A stretch of 18,000 bases of DNA, taken from contig CAJUQH010000025.1 in assembly GCA_910588095.1 (NCBI GenBank), positions 1-18,000 on the forward strand, in the 5' to 3' direction. Origin of the DNA: an uncultured Eggerthellaceae bacterium. Lineage in GTDB: Bacteria > Actinomycetota > Coriobacteriia > Coriobacteriales > Eggerthellaceae. The translations under genes were made by a program, and so were the position numbers. The notes under the pieces are model-generated. The model had not been told where the DNA came from, searched no databases, and was given only the letters and a program-made list of their open reading frames with translations. This document shows positions 7,382 to 14,996 of the stretch, piece by piece; position 1 is the stretch's first letter, and the number at the start of each line of letters is the position of its first letter.

Positions 7382-8920
7382 TCAGGGGCGCTTGCGCGCG
7401 CCGCAGAGCGCGATGATGCGGTTCAGGTAATCGGATGGGTTACATGGTACCACGGCCACTGGGCAGCCGGCCGCCGTTTCGAGGGCTTGCGCGTCCATGC
7501 CGTCCAGCGTCAGGCCGTCGTCGTTGAGCACTACGTCGGGCACGAGGTAGAGCGTACGGAAGATGCCATCGCGCTGGCCGCTCGGCGCGCCGCCCCGATC
7601 GCCGCCAGCCGCAACCGAGCCGCTGCCCGAGCCGTCATCAGCTGCCCGCGCCACGCGCTCGCGGTCGGCGCGGATGGCCGCTGCCAGGTCGCACCCGGCC
7701 AGGAGGCCCGTCACGGTCACGTTGCCGCCGAAGAACCCGTTGCTCACCACCAACGGCTCGAGCAGCCCTGCCAGAGGGCTCGCCTCCAGCAGCTGGCCGA
7801 AGTAGGGCATCATGGCCTCGCCCACCGCCAAACGTGCGCGCAGCCCTGCGGCCGCCAGCGCTTCGGCCGCACGGGCGGTGGTGCCGTCGGCCGCGGCGGC
7901 GCGGAAGCCGTCCACCGCGCTGCGGATGATGCCGATGCCATCCTCGAACAGGTCGAAGCCGCCGTAGAAGCCGGCTGGCGGCAGATGGTCGAGCAGCTGG
8001 GTGCCGTAGGCGTTGCGGTACAGCTCATCGGCGGCGAACGCCCAGGGCGTGCCGCGCTCGGCCAGCGCACGCTGCTGGAACGGCGCGATGGCCTCCAGCA
8101 CGGCGCGCGCCTGCTGCGGCTCGTCGAAGCTGCGGTCGAAGGCATGCTGGTAGCGCGTGTACCCGAGCGGCACGATGCCCACGTTCAGGATGCCCGGCCG
8201 CGCGTAGGCCCATTCCAGCGTTTCACGCAGCACATCGCTATCGTTCGCCCCAGGCACGAGCACCACCTGGGCGTCCACCTGGATGCCCGCAGCCAGCAGC
8301 CGGTCGAGCGCCTCAAGCCCATGGGGCGCGTGCCGCCCGATGAGGGCCCGGCGCACGTCGGGATCGGCCGCATGCAGCGAAACCCGCAGCGGGCTGATGC
8401 GCTGCTCGATTATGCGCGCCTCGTCGGCAGCCGTGAGGTTCGTCAGCGTGACGAAGGTGCCCGCCAAGAAGCTCAGGCGGAAGTCGTCGTCGCGCAGAGT
8501 GAGCGAGGGGCGCAGGCCCTCGGGCAGCTGGCGCATGAAGCAGAAGGTGCAGGCGTTGCGGCACTGGCGCACGCCGTCGAACACCAAGCCGTCGAAGGAA
8601 AGGCCCCAGCTCTCCCCCGGCTCACGCCACAGCTCCATCGTGCCCGCATCGCCATCGAGGTCGACATAGCCCAGCTCTACCACGTCCTCAGAGCCATGCC
8701 AGCGCCAGTCGATGAGGTCGCGCAGCGGCTGGCCGCCCGCATGGGTGATGCGGCACCCCGGCTCGAAGCCCGCATCGTCGGCCGGGCTGCCCGGCTCCAC
8801 CTCCGCCACCAGCGCACCGGACCCTGGCACGCTGCGCCCCTGGGCAGCGGCGCCCCCGCAGGCAGCAGCCGCAAGGCCCTCGGCCTCGCGCTCGATGTCC
8901 TTGGATGGGTAGGTGGGCAA
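7382..8920 (-). CDS. DUF512 protein with PDZ domain and radical-SAM-like Cys motif
   Basis: A 512-residue protein of the conserved family found next to der in many Gram-positive bacteria. The N-terminal part (about 33-100) is PDZ-like (ALVAEVEPGSPADDAGFEPG). CRNACTFCFM (120-129) then gives a CxxxCxxC pattern with Cys 120, 124 and 127, as in radical SAM [4Fe-4S] binding, followed by a TIM-barrel-like region and the DUF512 C-terminal domain. Its substrate is unknown to me. It starts with TTG at 8920, supported by GGAG five bases before it and no better start downstream. It is the first gene of the operon. A 12-bp hairpin lies in its leader, and no convincing promoter of its own is visible, so part of its transcription may come from the tRNA-Asn side. 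Confidence 0.88.
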   Translation of the reverse strand: MPTYPSKDIEREAEGLAAAACGGAAAQGRSVPGSGALVAEVEPGSPADDAGFEPGCRITHAGGQPLRDLIDWRWHGSEDVVELGYVDLDGDAGTMELWREPGESWGLSFDGLVFDGVRQCRNACTFCFMRQLPEGLRPSLTLRDDDFRLSFLAGTFVTLTNLTAADEARIIEQRISPLRVSLHAADPDVRRALIGRHAPHGLEALDRLLAAGIQVDAQVVLVPGANDSDVLRETLEWAYARPGILNVGIVPLGYTRYQHAFDRSFDEPQQARAVLEAIAPFQQRALAERGTPWAFAADELYRNAYGTQLLDHLPPAGFYGGFDLFEDGIGIIRSAVDGFRAAAADGTTARAAEALAAAGLRARLAVGEAMMPYFGQLLEASPLAGLLEPLVVSNGFFGGNVTVTGLLAGCDLAAAIRADRERVARAADDGSGSGSVAAGGDRGGAPSGQRDGIFRTLYLVPDVVLNDDGLTLDGMDAQALETAAGCPVAVVPCNPSDYLNRIIALCGARKRP

Positions 8921-8944
8921 TGGGGCTCCGATTCGCTCTCGTCG

Positions 8945-8983
8945 GCTGGTGCGCCGCTCGCTTCGCGCGACCGGCGCACCAGC
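8945..8983. repeat. 12-bp hairpin in the leader of the DUF512 operon
   Basis: GCTGGTGCGCCG (8945-8956) and CGGCGCACCAGC (8972-8983) are exact inverted copies with a 15-base GC-rich loop. The hairpin lies between the tRNA-Asn terminator and the start of the DUF512 gene and has no U-tract. It may act as an mRNA-stabilising 5' structure, a processing site or a second terminator. Confidence 0.55.
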
Positions 8984-8992
8984 GTCATGCCT

Positions 8993-9030
8993 ATATAAAA
9001 GAGCGAGCCCGCATCTCGCAGGCTCGCTCT
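8993..9030 (-). terminator. Rho-independent terminator of tRNA-Asn
   Basis: On the minus strand AGAGCGAGCC (9030-9021) pairs with GGCTCGCTCT (9009-9000) around an 11-base loop. It is followed at once by TTTATATAG. It begins 9 bases after the tRNA CCA end. Confidence 0.9.
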
Positions 9031-9041
9031 GGCTTCTCTGG

Positions 9042-9113
<72 letters not shown>

Positions 9114-9140
9114 ATAACGGCGCTTTGCGCGCGGTTAATC

Positions 9141-9168
9141 ATTATATCGAATTCATCCGAACGCGCAA
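9141..9168 (-). promoter_or_regulatory. Promoter of tRNA-Asn
   Basis: Minus strand: TTGCGC (9168-9163), 16-base spacer, then a perfect TATAAT (9146-9141), about 28 bases before the mature tRNA 5' end. This is the best-supported promoter of the window and serves as a reference for the others. Confidence 0.8.
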
Positions 9169-9422
9169 GGGGCCAATCGCACGCCGATCGTGCGCCATAG
9201 GTCCGCTGCAGCATGGTCGCTCAGACAAGCGTCTTTCGAATCTTGCATGGCCATCCTTGCTAAAGAAGATTGCGCAATGCCACCTTGACCGGCCCCACAT
9301 CAGAATCGCCCAAAACCGAGCCATCGTGGGCGCGTCTTCAAACACACCATCGCGCGCGTCATTGGAGAGCGGCTTGCAGCCCTGATGAGCAACCACATAA
9401 CACTCCTCTACGGGCAAGAGCT
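9169..9422. other. Gene-free stretch between the tRNA-Asn promoter and the helicase remnant
   Basis: Open frames exist on both strands here, but none has a convincing ribosome binding site or a recognisable product. I see no sequence that continues the truncated helicase in any frame. This is probably decayed or recombined DNA. Confidence 0.4.
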
Positions 9423-9857
9423 TTATAATGGCATGTAGGAGACCGTGTCGCCAGGTTTGTCCACGGTGAGAGCGGTGATGCCCATGCCCTCCTCGCCCTC
9501 AAAGGATTTGAAGGTCGCCTTGGATCGTATCCAGTCCGCGCACTCCTGCGCGATTGCCTTCTGCGTCAGCTCGTTGCGTAGCCGGATCTCAAGGTCGGTG
9601 CCGAAAAGGCTCTGCTCGCGGTTGAGCCTCGGGATGTAGAACTCCCGCTTCTCCTTCGGGGCCCTGCTCTGGGTGAACGCCTGCGAGGTGAATATGAACC
9701 TGAAGTCGTCCAGTCCATCGAGCTGCTCTTTGAGCTCCTGGTAAGCGTACATCGAGAACGTCGCGGCAGCCACTGCGAGGGAGTCGCCATCCTCGATTGT
9801 TCTTGCGAGGTCATCTTTAACGATACTGAGTTTGTTGTCGAAGAACTTCGGTTCCAT
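9423..9857 (-). pseudogene. N-terminal remnant of a PLD-domain SNF2/DEAD helicase
   Basis: A 144-residue product that matches only the N-terminal part of large helicases (typically near 1000 residues) that begin with a phospholipase-D-like domain. Recognisable blocks are MEPKFFDNKL at the start, FSMYAYQELKEQLDGLDDFRFIFT, KEKREFYIPRLNREQSLFG and LRNELTQKAIAQECADWIRSK. The frame stops after VSYMPL, where the full proteins continue into the rest of the PLD domain and the helicase motor. Neither is found downstream before tRNA-Asn. The ATG at 9857 has GGAG six bases upstream; a TTG directly before it is possible. I infer a deletion that removed most of a defence- or restriction-type helicase gene. 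A stable truncated protein cannot be excluded. Confidence 0.65.
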
Positions 9858-9983
9858 CAAATACTCCGTTTTTCACCATCACTCGGATTCCTATAGGAGT
9901 AGGCATTTCGAGCTTTTATCTCGTATCATATGGGACCTAAAGCTATCACATGTTGCCAACAGCCTCCCAACAACAACCGCCAT

Positions 9984-10172
9984 CTACGTGTCCTCCACCG
10001 CAAAGCGACGCAGATCAACGCCGAACTGCTCTGCCCTCTGGCACAGCTCCTCACCATCGGCGCTAGAGATGTCAGCAACGTCCAGCAACGCTGCCGGGAA
10101 GCCGTTGAACGCGGCCGTACCGCAGTAATCGAGCAAGCAGGCTCGCAGAGCGTCGACGTCTATGGCTCCCAT
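9984..10172 (-). CDS. Small conserved-looking hypothetical protein, 62 residues
   Basis: A short acidic protein beginning MGAIDVDALRACLLDYCG, with a central TAAFNGFPAALLDVADI and an amphipathic C-terminal helix with EELCQRAEQFGVDLRRF. The even spread of conserved-type residues and the good ribosome site (GGAAGGGG four bases before ATG) argue that it is real. I have a vague memory of similar small proteins in gut Firmicutes and Actinobacteria but no function to offer. An upstream in-frame start would extend it to 81 residues with unconvincing sequence. It lies between hipA and the helicase remnant on the same strand and may be part of the same acquired patch. Confidence 0.6.
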   Translation of the reverse strand: MGAIDVDALRACLLDYCGTAAFNGFPAALLDVADISSADGEELCQRAEQFGVDLRRFAVEDT

Positions 10173-10260
10173 CAGTCCCCTTCCTGCACCGCAGCCCAAT
10201 ACGTTAGCTCGGTCAACTTGCCCATCCAAGATACCGGCATGGGGACCTTACTGTACTTGT

Positions 10261-10290
10261 ATCATAGTCAACCAATCAAGCGTGTCCCAA
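10261..10290 (-). promoter_or_regulatory. Possible promoter of the 62-residue protein gene
   Basis: Minus strand TTGGGA (10290-10285), 18-base spacer, TATGAT (10266-10261). The -10 matches five of six positions and is the same box used by rpoD here. The -35 and spacer are less good. It would give a leader of about 85 bases. Confidence 0.35.
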
Positions 10291-10333
10291 TGAAGCCCTA
10301 CGCCCGCTCTTAAAACAGGCTATGGAAGCGCAC

Positions 10334-11608
10334 TTACATGCTGCTCAATACCTCAAGACGCGGCAGCATATCCTCTTCTATCTCATCGACGCGATAGAGG
10401 GCTGTACCGAAGCCGTGGTCATCAAGGGTCGCACCCTCATTTCGCAACGCGCTGATGGCAACCTCCGCAATTTCCTTGGCTACAGAGCGTACCTTGCGCG
10501 GCGCTAAGCCGAGGTGATTTCCCATCTGGAGGATATCCGCTGGCCCTATCTCATCGATGTCTTGGGTCTCCCCCATTACCATTCCCAACTCACGAGAGAA
10601 TCGCCCATACACCGTAGTGCACACAAGGTCGTATGCAGGCGCAAGCGTGAAGGATTTCCAATCTGGCGCATATAGGATGGACAGGTTCTTAAGGTGCCCG
10701 TCACAATTGCCGATGGCATAGTTGAACAACAACACCTTGCAGAGCTCTTCCAGACAGCGCGCTGGATCCCGTGCCCTTTGCCGCAGGAAGTCAGCAATGG
10801 CCTGAACGGTTCCCCCTGGCAGCTGACGATATTTCGCTGAAGGAATCAATCCAAATGCTTGCGTCAGATCCTCTTGATGCCTTCGAAGTGGTGCATCGAT
10901 GCCGCTAACGAGCTGCCCAGACACATCCATGCGGTCATAGCGCTCAACGCAGATAGCGGGCAAGACGGGATTGATGAGACATGTGCGTACCGCCTCGATT
11001 CCGCAACCACGTGCGCACGCCATGGTCAGCTGCTCAACCACCATCAAGTCCTGCATCTTGATACGGCTGAACTTCACGATGGTATTCGATGGTGCGCCGC
11101 CGATCGGCTGATACCACTCCTGGTCATCTAGCGCAGACCAATCATGGTAGAGCCCACACTTGCTCTGCGTGCCCGCCAAAGATAAGTGGGCTGCCTCCAG
11201 AGAGTCATCAACCTTGCGGGGACTCTCTCCCATCGCCTGCACTTCTTCAAGAGAAAGCTGCTCGTAAGCGCGCTGCTCATAGTAAGTCCGCGGATTGATG
11301 ATCACATCACCGAGGCAATCGAGACCGCACGCAGCAAGAAGCTCAAAGTAATCTTCTGCACGAAGCCCCAAACTCGCCGCCAAGCTCTCAAGCGGCAACC
11401 CCTCAGGAAGCAACCCTCGGAAGTACGGCATCAACTCCGCCTCATCGAATGGTTGGTCACGAAGAGGAAGCGAGAGCGATACCGGCGCTGCATGCTCCCA
11501 CGAAAGGTAATCTTCATCGTAGGCGAAGCTCACATCGCCCGCTGTTCGGCCCAACACGCCAATCTTAAGGAGGCTCTCTTCCCATTCGCGATAGATTGGA
11601 AGCTCCAC
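10334..11608 (-). CDS. hipA: HipA-type serine/threonine kinase toxin
   Basis: A 424-residue kinase of the HipA family. Known members phosphorylate glutamyl-tRNA synthetase or other translation targets and cause growth arrest or persistence. The N-terminal subdomain has YFRGLLPEG (62-70). LSLAGTQSKCGL (142-153) is the family loop with the autophosphorylation serine position (S143). K179 in TIVKFS is the probable ATP lysine. NYAIGNCDGHLKN (296-308) gives catalytic D303 and N308, and PAYD (324-327) gives the metal-binding D327. All key residues are present, so it should be active. It starts with GTG at 11608, two bases after the hipB stop, with GAGG/GGTGAG just upstream. No clear terminator follows. 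Confidence 0.93.
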   Translation of the reverse strand: MELPIYREWEESLLKIGVLGRTAGDVSFAYDEDYLSWEHAAPVSLSLPLRDQPFDEAELMPYFRGLLPEGLPLESLAASLGLRAEDYFELLAACGLDCLGDVIINPRTYYEQRAYEQLSLEEVQAMGESPRKVDDSLEAAHLSLAGTQSKCGLYHDWSALDDQEWYQPIGGAPSNTIVKFSRIKMQDLMVVEQLTMACARGCGIEAVRTCLINPVLPAICVERYDRMDVSGQLVSGIDAPLRRHQEDLTQAFGLIPSAKYRQLPGGTVQAIADFLRQRARDPARCLEELCKVLLFNYAIGNCDGHLKNLSILYAPDWKSFTLAPAYDLVCTTVYGRFSRELGMVMGETQDIDEIGPADILQMGNHLGLAPRKVRSVAKEIAEVAISALRNEGATLDDHGFGTALYRVDEIEEDMLPRLEVLSSM

Positions 11609-11610
11609 GG

Positions 11611-11829
11611 CTACTCACCTCGCTTACGAAGAACGAGGTCGAGACCCAACGTGTTCACGACCCGAAGCATCTTGCCAGCCTCAAGGGTTGGCTTGCCATT
11701 CTCAAGGTTAGAGACGAACGACAGGCCAACGCCACACAAGTCGGCCAGCTGCGACTGCGTCATTCCTTGCGCTTTGCGCTCCTTGCGAACCCTATCGCCA
11801 ATGTCTTTGACCGTATATGCTTCGCTCAT
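11611..11829 (-). CDS. hipB: HipB-type antitoxin, Xre-family regulator
   Basis: A 72-residue DNA-binding protein dominated by one HTH-3/Xre domain: IGDRVRKERKAQGMTQSQLA followed by LCGVGLSFVSNLENGK and LGLDLVLRKRG at the end. As in other hipBA operons it precedes hipA and should bind both HipA and the operon's operators. The ATG at 11829 has GGAG about 7 bases upstream. Two 12-bp palindromes flank the -10 box of its promoter. The genes are two bases apart, which makes coordinated synthesis likely. Confidence 0.93.
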   Translation of the reverse strand: MSEAYTVKDIGDRVRKERKAQGMTQSQLADLCGVGLSFVSNLENGKPTLEAGKMLRVVNTLGLDLVLRKRGE

Positions 11830-11842
11830 CTATGCTCCGTTG

Positions 11843-11893
11843 TTGCGTTCGCAATCATTACTATGAATTATAGCAAAATTATTGCGTACGCAA
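11843..11893 (-). promoter_or_regulatory. hipBA promoter with paired HipB operators
   Basis: A perfect -10, TATAAT (11872-11867 on the minus strand), is preceded by TGC, an extended -10. Two near-identical palindromes flank it: TTGCGTACGCAA (11882-11893), overlapping the -35 position, and TTGCGTTCGCAA on the plus strand (11843-11854) between the -10 and the hipB start. Their centres are 39 bp apart. This is the layout expected for cooperative autorepression by HipB dimers. Confidence 0.85.
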
Positions 11894-11926
11894 GAAAATT
11901 GTGGGGCCGCTGTCGCCAGCGGCCCC
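11890..11926 (-). terminator. Rho-independent terminator of rpoD
   Basis: GGGGCCGCTG (11903-11912) pairs with CAGCGGCCCC (11917-11926) over a four-base loop. On the minus strand it is followed by ACAATTTTCTT. It ends rpoD transcription about 150 bases after the stop and lies directly against the distal hipBA operator. The 140 bases between it and rpoD (11927-12068) contain only short CTGCCTGCC direct repeats. Confidence 0.8.
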
Positions 11927-12068
11927 TCACTGTGGTGGATGATGCCGTCGAGGCGGCATGTTCCCTATGGAAGCGCCCGCTTAGGGGCGGCTGTCTGCGC
12001 AGCCTGAAGCCGACACCTGCAGGGCGGGCAAGCGAGCAAGCCAGAGCCTGCCTGCCAAGTCTGCCTGC

Positions 12069-13520
<1,452 letters not shown>

Positions 13521-13623
13521 GCGTGCTTCCTTTCAAAAGAACGAGCCTCAGAGGCGAAACCTTGGATGTGAATCGGGTTTTGGGCACAGCTTCGCCATAG
13601 TATGCGCGCAAGCGCAAAGAAGC

Positions 13624-13652
13624 ATCATAGCCGCACCTCGGCCAGATTGCAA
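13624..13652 (-). promoter_or_regulatory. Promoter of rpoD
   Basis: Minus strand TTGCAA (13652-13647), 17-base spacer, TATGAT (13629-13624). It would give a leader of about 100 bases before the GTG start. The tRNA-Gln upstream lacks an obvious terminator, so read-through from it is also possible. Confidence 0.65.
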
Positions 13653-13783
13653 GGGGGCAAATTCGGAAGATGCGCAGAAGATGCACGGAAGGGATGCGGG
13701 AAGATTCATGGAAGGCGCGCGGTCGCCCTGCCAAGCCTGCGGAAGGCGCCACGGGAGCCACAGGATACGTCCGGGGGAAATGG

Positions 13784-13854
13784 CTGGGGTACCAGGATTC
13801 GAACCTAGATAGCTGGTACCAAAAACCAGAGTCCTGCCGTTGGACGATACCCCA
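13784..13854 (-). tRNA. tRNA-Gln(TTG)
   Basis: A complete cloverleaf on the minus strand: acceptor TGGGGTA/TACCCCA, D-arm GTCCAACGGCAGGAC, anticodon stem CTGGT/ACCAG with TTG in the loop, and T-arm CTAGGTTCGAATCCTGG with one imperfect pair. The discriminator is G and CCA is encoded at 13783-13781. It lies 26 bases downstream of the broken tRNA-Lys with no promoter in between, so both were probably once one transcript. Confidence 0.94.
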
Positions 13855-13883
13855 ATGCCATCGATGGGCGCGCGGGAAAATGG

Positions 13884-13928
13884 TGGGCCGTGAGGGAATC
13901 GAACCCGCGACCTTGGGATTAAAAGTCC
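13884..13928 (-). pseudogene. tRNA-Lys(TTT) 3' half, attachment-site remnant
   Basis: From the CCA end (13881-13883) upward the minus strand reads as the 3' half of a tRNA-Lys: discriminator A, acceptor strand ACGGCCC, a T-arm GCGGG-TTCGATT-CCCTC with one mismatch, and an anticodon loop CTTTTAA (13925-13919) with TTT. Homology stops in the anticodon stem. The expected 5' acceptor strand GGGCCGT, the D-arm and most of the 5' anticodon stem are absent and replaced by AT-richer DNA. This is what remains on one side when an element integrates at a tRNA anticodon loop and supplies its own 3' half at the other end. The core crossover is therefore probably around 13919-13928. Confidence 0.75.
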
Positions 13929-13942
13929 GTGCAGGACTTTTT
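13921..13942 (+). terminator. Hairpin across the element boundary, terminator-like on the plus strand
   Basis: AAAAGTCC (13921-13928) pairs with GGACTTTT (13934-13941) over GTGCA and is followed by another T. The left arm is the tRNA-Lys anticodon region; the right arm is an inverted copy in the incoming DNA. It may terminate plus-strand transcripts or form the dyad of an integrase core site. Confidence 0.45.
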
Positions 13943-13978
13943 ACCATTCCTCCGCATGTCCTCTTTTCCCAGTGTATC

Positions 13979-13997
13979 ACACCGTAAGCACACCGTA
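13979..13997. repeat. Tandem ACACCGTA direct repeats near the element end
   Basis: ACACCGTA occurs at 13979-13986 and 13990-13997, an 11-bp period, about 50 bp inside the proposed crossover. Repeats spaced by one helical turn near an attachment core are typical of recombinase or accessory-factor sites. Confidence 0.4.
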
Positions 13998-14028
13998 GCT
14001 CTCTGATTCAAAGGCATTTTCGAGACAC

Positions 14029-14083
14029 TTAAGGGCAGATAAGGGATAGACGCTTGAAAAATGGGGCAAAGTTAAGGGATAGA
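14029..14083. repeat. Three TTAAGGGATAGA-type direct repeats, possible integrase arm sites
   Basis: TTAAGGGCAGA (14029-14039), TAAGGGATAGA (14040-14050) and TTAAGGGATAGA (14072-14083) are direct repeats in the AT-richer end of the element, 100-160 bp from the crossover. Tyrosine integrases of the lambda and Tn916 type bind short direct repeats at such distances through their N-terminal domain. Confidence 0.45.
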
Positions 14084-14119
14084 AGCGCGTACGAACCTGG
14101 AAGTACTATTTATAAAAAC

Positions 14120-14161
14120 TTGCTATTTTCTCTTGTATGATAAATAGCAATACTTTATAAT
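14120..14161 (+). promoter_or_regulatory. hicAB promoter with operator-like inverted repeat
   Basis: TTGTAT (14133-14138), 17 bases, TATAAT (14156-14161). The -35 box lies between the arms of a perfect 9-bp inverted repeat, TTGCTATTT (14120-14128) and AAATAGCAA (14142-14150). Binding of HicB or a HicAB complex to this dyad would block RNA polymerase. HicA starts 30 bases after the -10. Confidence 0.7.
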
Positions 14162-14191
14162 ATAGCTATCGGTTGAAGGAAAGGAAGTCCG

Positions 14192-14380
14192 ATGCCGAAG
14201 GAACAGGAAGTGAAGGAGATACTGAAGCGGCTAAGAAGGGAGGGCTGGCCCGAAGATAGCGGCAAGGGAAGCCACCGAATCTTCAGGAAAGACGGAGTGA
14301 CGATAAGCGTGCCGACATCGAAGAAGGAACTACCGCTCGGAACCTACCGAAACATAGCGAAGAAGGCGGGATGGCTCTAA
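14192..14380 (+). CDS. hicA: HicA-family mRNA interferase toxin
   Basis: A 62-residue protein with the double-stranded-RNA-binding-like fold of HicA toxins, which cleave mRNA. It has the family pattern EVKEILKRLRREGW (6-19), then GKGSHRIFRKDG (24-35) with catalytic H28, then ISVPTSKKELPLGTYRNIAKKAG (38-60). Length is typical. The ATG follows AAAGGAAG by about four bases. It precedes hicB with a 26-base gap, the usual toxin-first order. The complete active-site motif suggests it is functional. Confidence 0.92.
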   Translation: MPKEQEVKEILKRLRREGWPEDSGKGSHRIFRKDGVTISVPTSKKELPLGTYRNIAKKAGWL

Positions 14381-14406
14381 GCCTCCCGCCGACTATGGAG
14401 GCGATC

Positions 14407-14868
14407 ATGGACAGATTGACATACCAAGCATTCCTCACCCCCGAGGAGGAGGGCGGCTACAGCGTCCGCTTTCCCGACCTCGATGGATGCTATACCTGCG
14501 GAGACGATTACGCAGATGCGGTGAATATGGCCGCAGATGCCGCCAAGACGTTCGTGGCGGCGCTAATGAAGCATGGCGACCCGATTCCCGAGGCAAAGCG
14601 ACATGACGTGCCAGATGGGGACGATAGCGTCTGGGTGAGCTTCGAGGTGGACCCCTCCTACATCGTGGACGGTCCCGTGGTATCCGCTGCGCAAGCAGCG
14701 CGCGAACTCGGGCTGTCAGCCGGCCGCGTGACCCATATGTTGAATGCCGGGCTGCTCGAGGGCTATCGCGAGGGCCGGCGCACATGGGTGACCACCGCCT
14801 CAATCGAGGCTAGGAAAGCGGCTCCTGTGGCCTCTGGGCGCCCCCGCAAGGCCGTTGCCGTAGCATAA
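14407..14868 (+). CDS. hicB: HicB-family antitoxin with a MerR/excisionase-like C-terminal HTH
   Basis: A 153-residue antitoxin. Residues 1-65 form the partial RNase-H-like HicB domain (GGYSVRFPDLDGCYTCGDDYADA, 16-38, then AADAAKTFVAALMKHGDPIP). Residues about 91-136 look like a MerR/excisionase-type helix-turn-helix with a wing (SAAQAARELGLSAGRVTHML, then EGYREGRRTWVTTASIEA) in place of the more usual ribbon-helix-helix or Xre domain. The tail is basic. Start choice: the ATG at 14407 has GGAGG five bases upstream; ATGs at 14371 and 14395 are in frame but less well placed. It should neutralise HicA and repress the promoter at 14120-14161. Confidence 0.9.
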   Translation: MDRLTYQAFLTPEEEGGYSVRFPDLDGCYTCGDDYADAVNMAADAAKTFVAALMKHGDPIPEAKRHDVPDGDDSVWVSFEVDPSYIVDGPVVSAAQAARELGLSAGRVTHMLNAGLLEGYREGRRTWVTTASIEARKAAPVASGRPRKAVAVA

Positions 14869-14876
14869 GGAGAGAC

Positions 14877-14920
14877 TGAGCCTCGCGCCTAGGACAGACG
14901 TCCAAAAGGCGTGAGGCTCA
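14877..14920. terminator. Long hairpin between convergent hicB and amidase genes
   Basis: TGAGCCTCGCGCC (14877-14889) pairs with GGCGTGAGGCTCA (14908-14920) with one mismatch. The inner bases GGAC/GTCC can extend the structure. It starts 8 bases after the hicB stop. There is no clean U-tract on the plus strand; on the minus strand it is followed by GTCTCTCCTTAT. It is likely to act as a bidirectional terminator. Confidence 0.6.
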
Positions 14921-14996
14921 TTGAGACACGCTTGAGCTTGCCTACGCCGGCTCGATGGTCAGCTGCAGGCGGTCGAGGACGCCAGCGCCACCGGCG

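Noticed and set aside
5502..7430. 642-residue plus-strand frame opposite plsY and der
   Set aside because: A shadow frame caused by high GC; rich in His, Gly and Arg with no domain, and antisense to two certain genes.
9142..9417. Minus-strand 91-residue frame after the helicase remnant
   Set aside because: It overlaps the tRNA-Asn promoter, has no recognisable family and does not continue the helicase; there is not enough to call a gene.
13884..13972. A complete unusual tRNA such as tRNA-Sec or tRNA-Pyl
   Set aside because: The anticodon would be TTT, the upstream sequence gives no acceptor strand pairing with ACGGCCC and no D-arm, so it is a tRNA-Lys 3' fragment.
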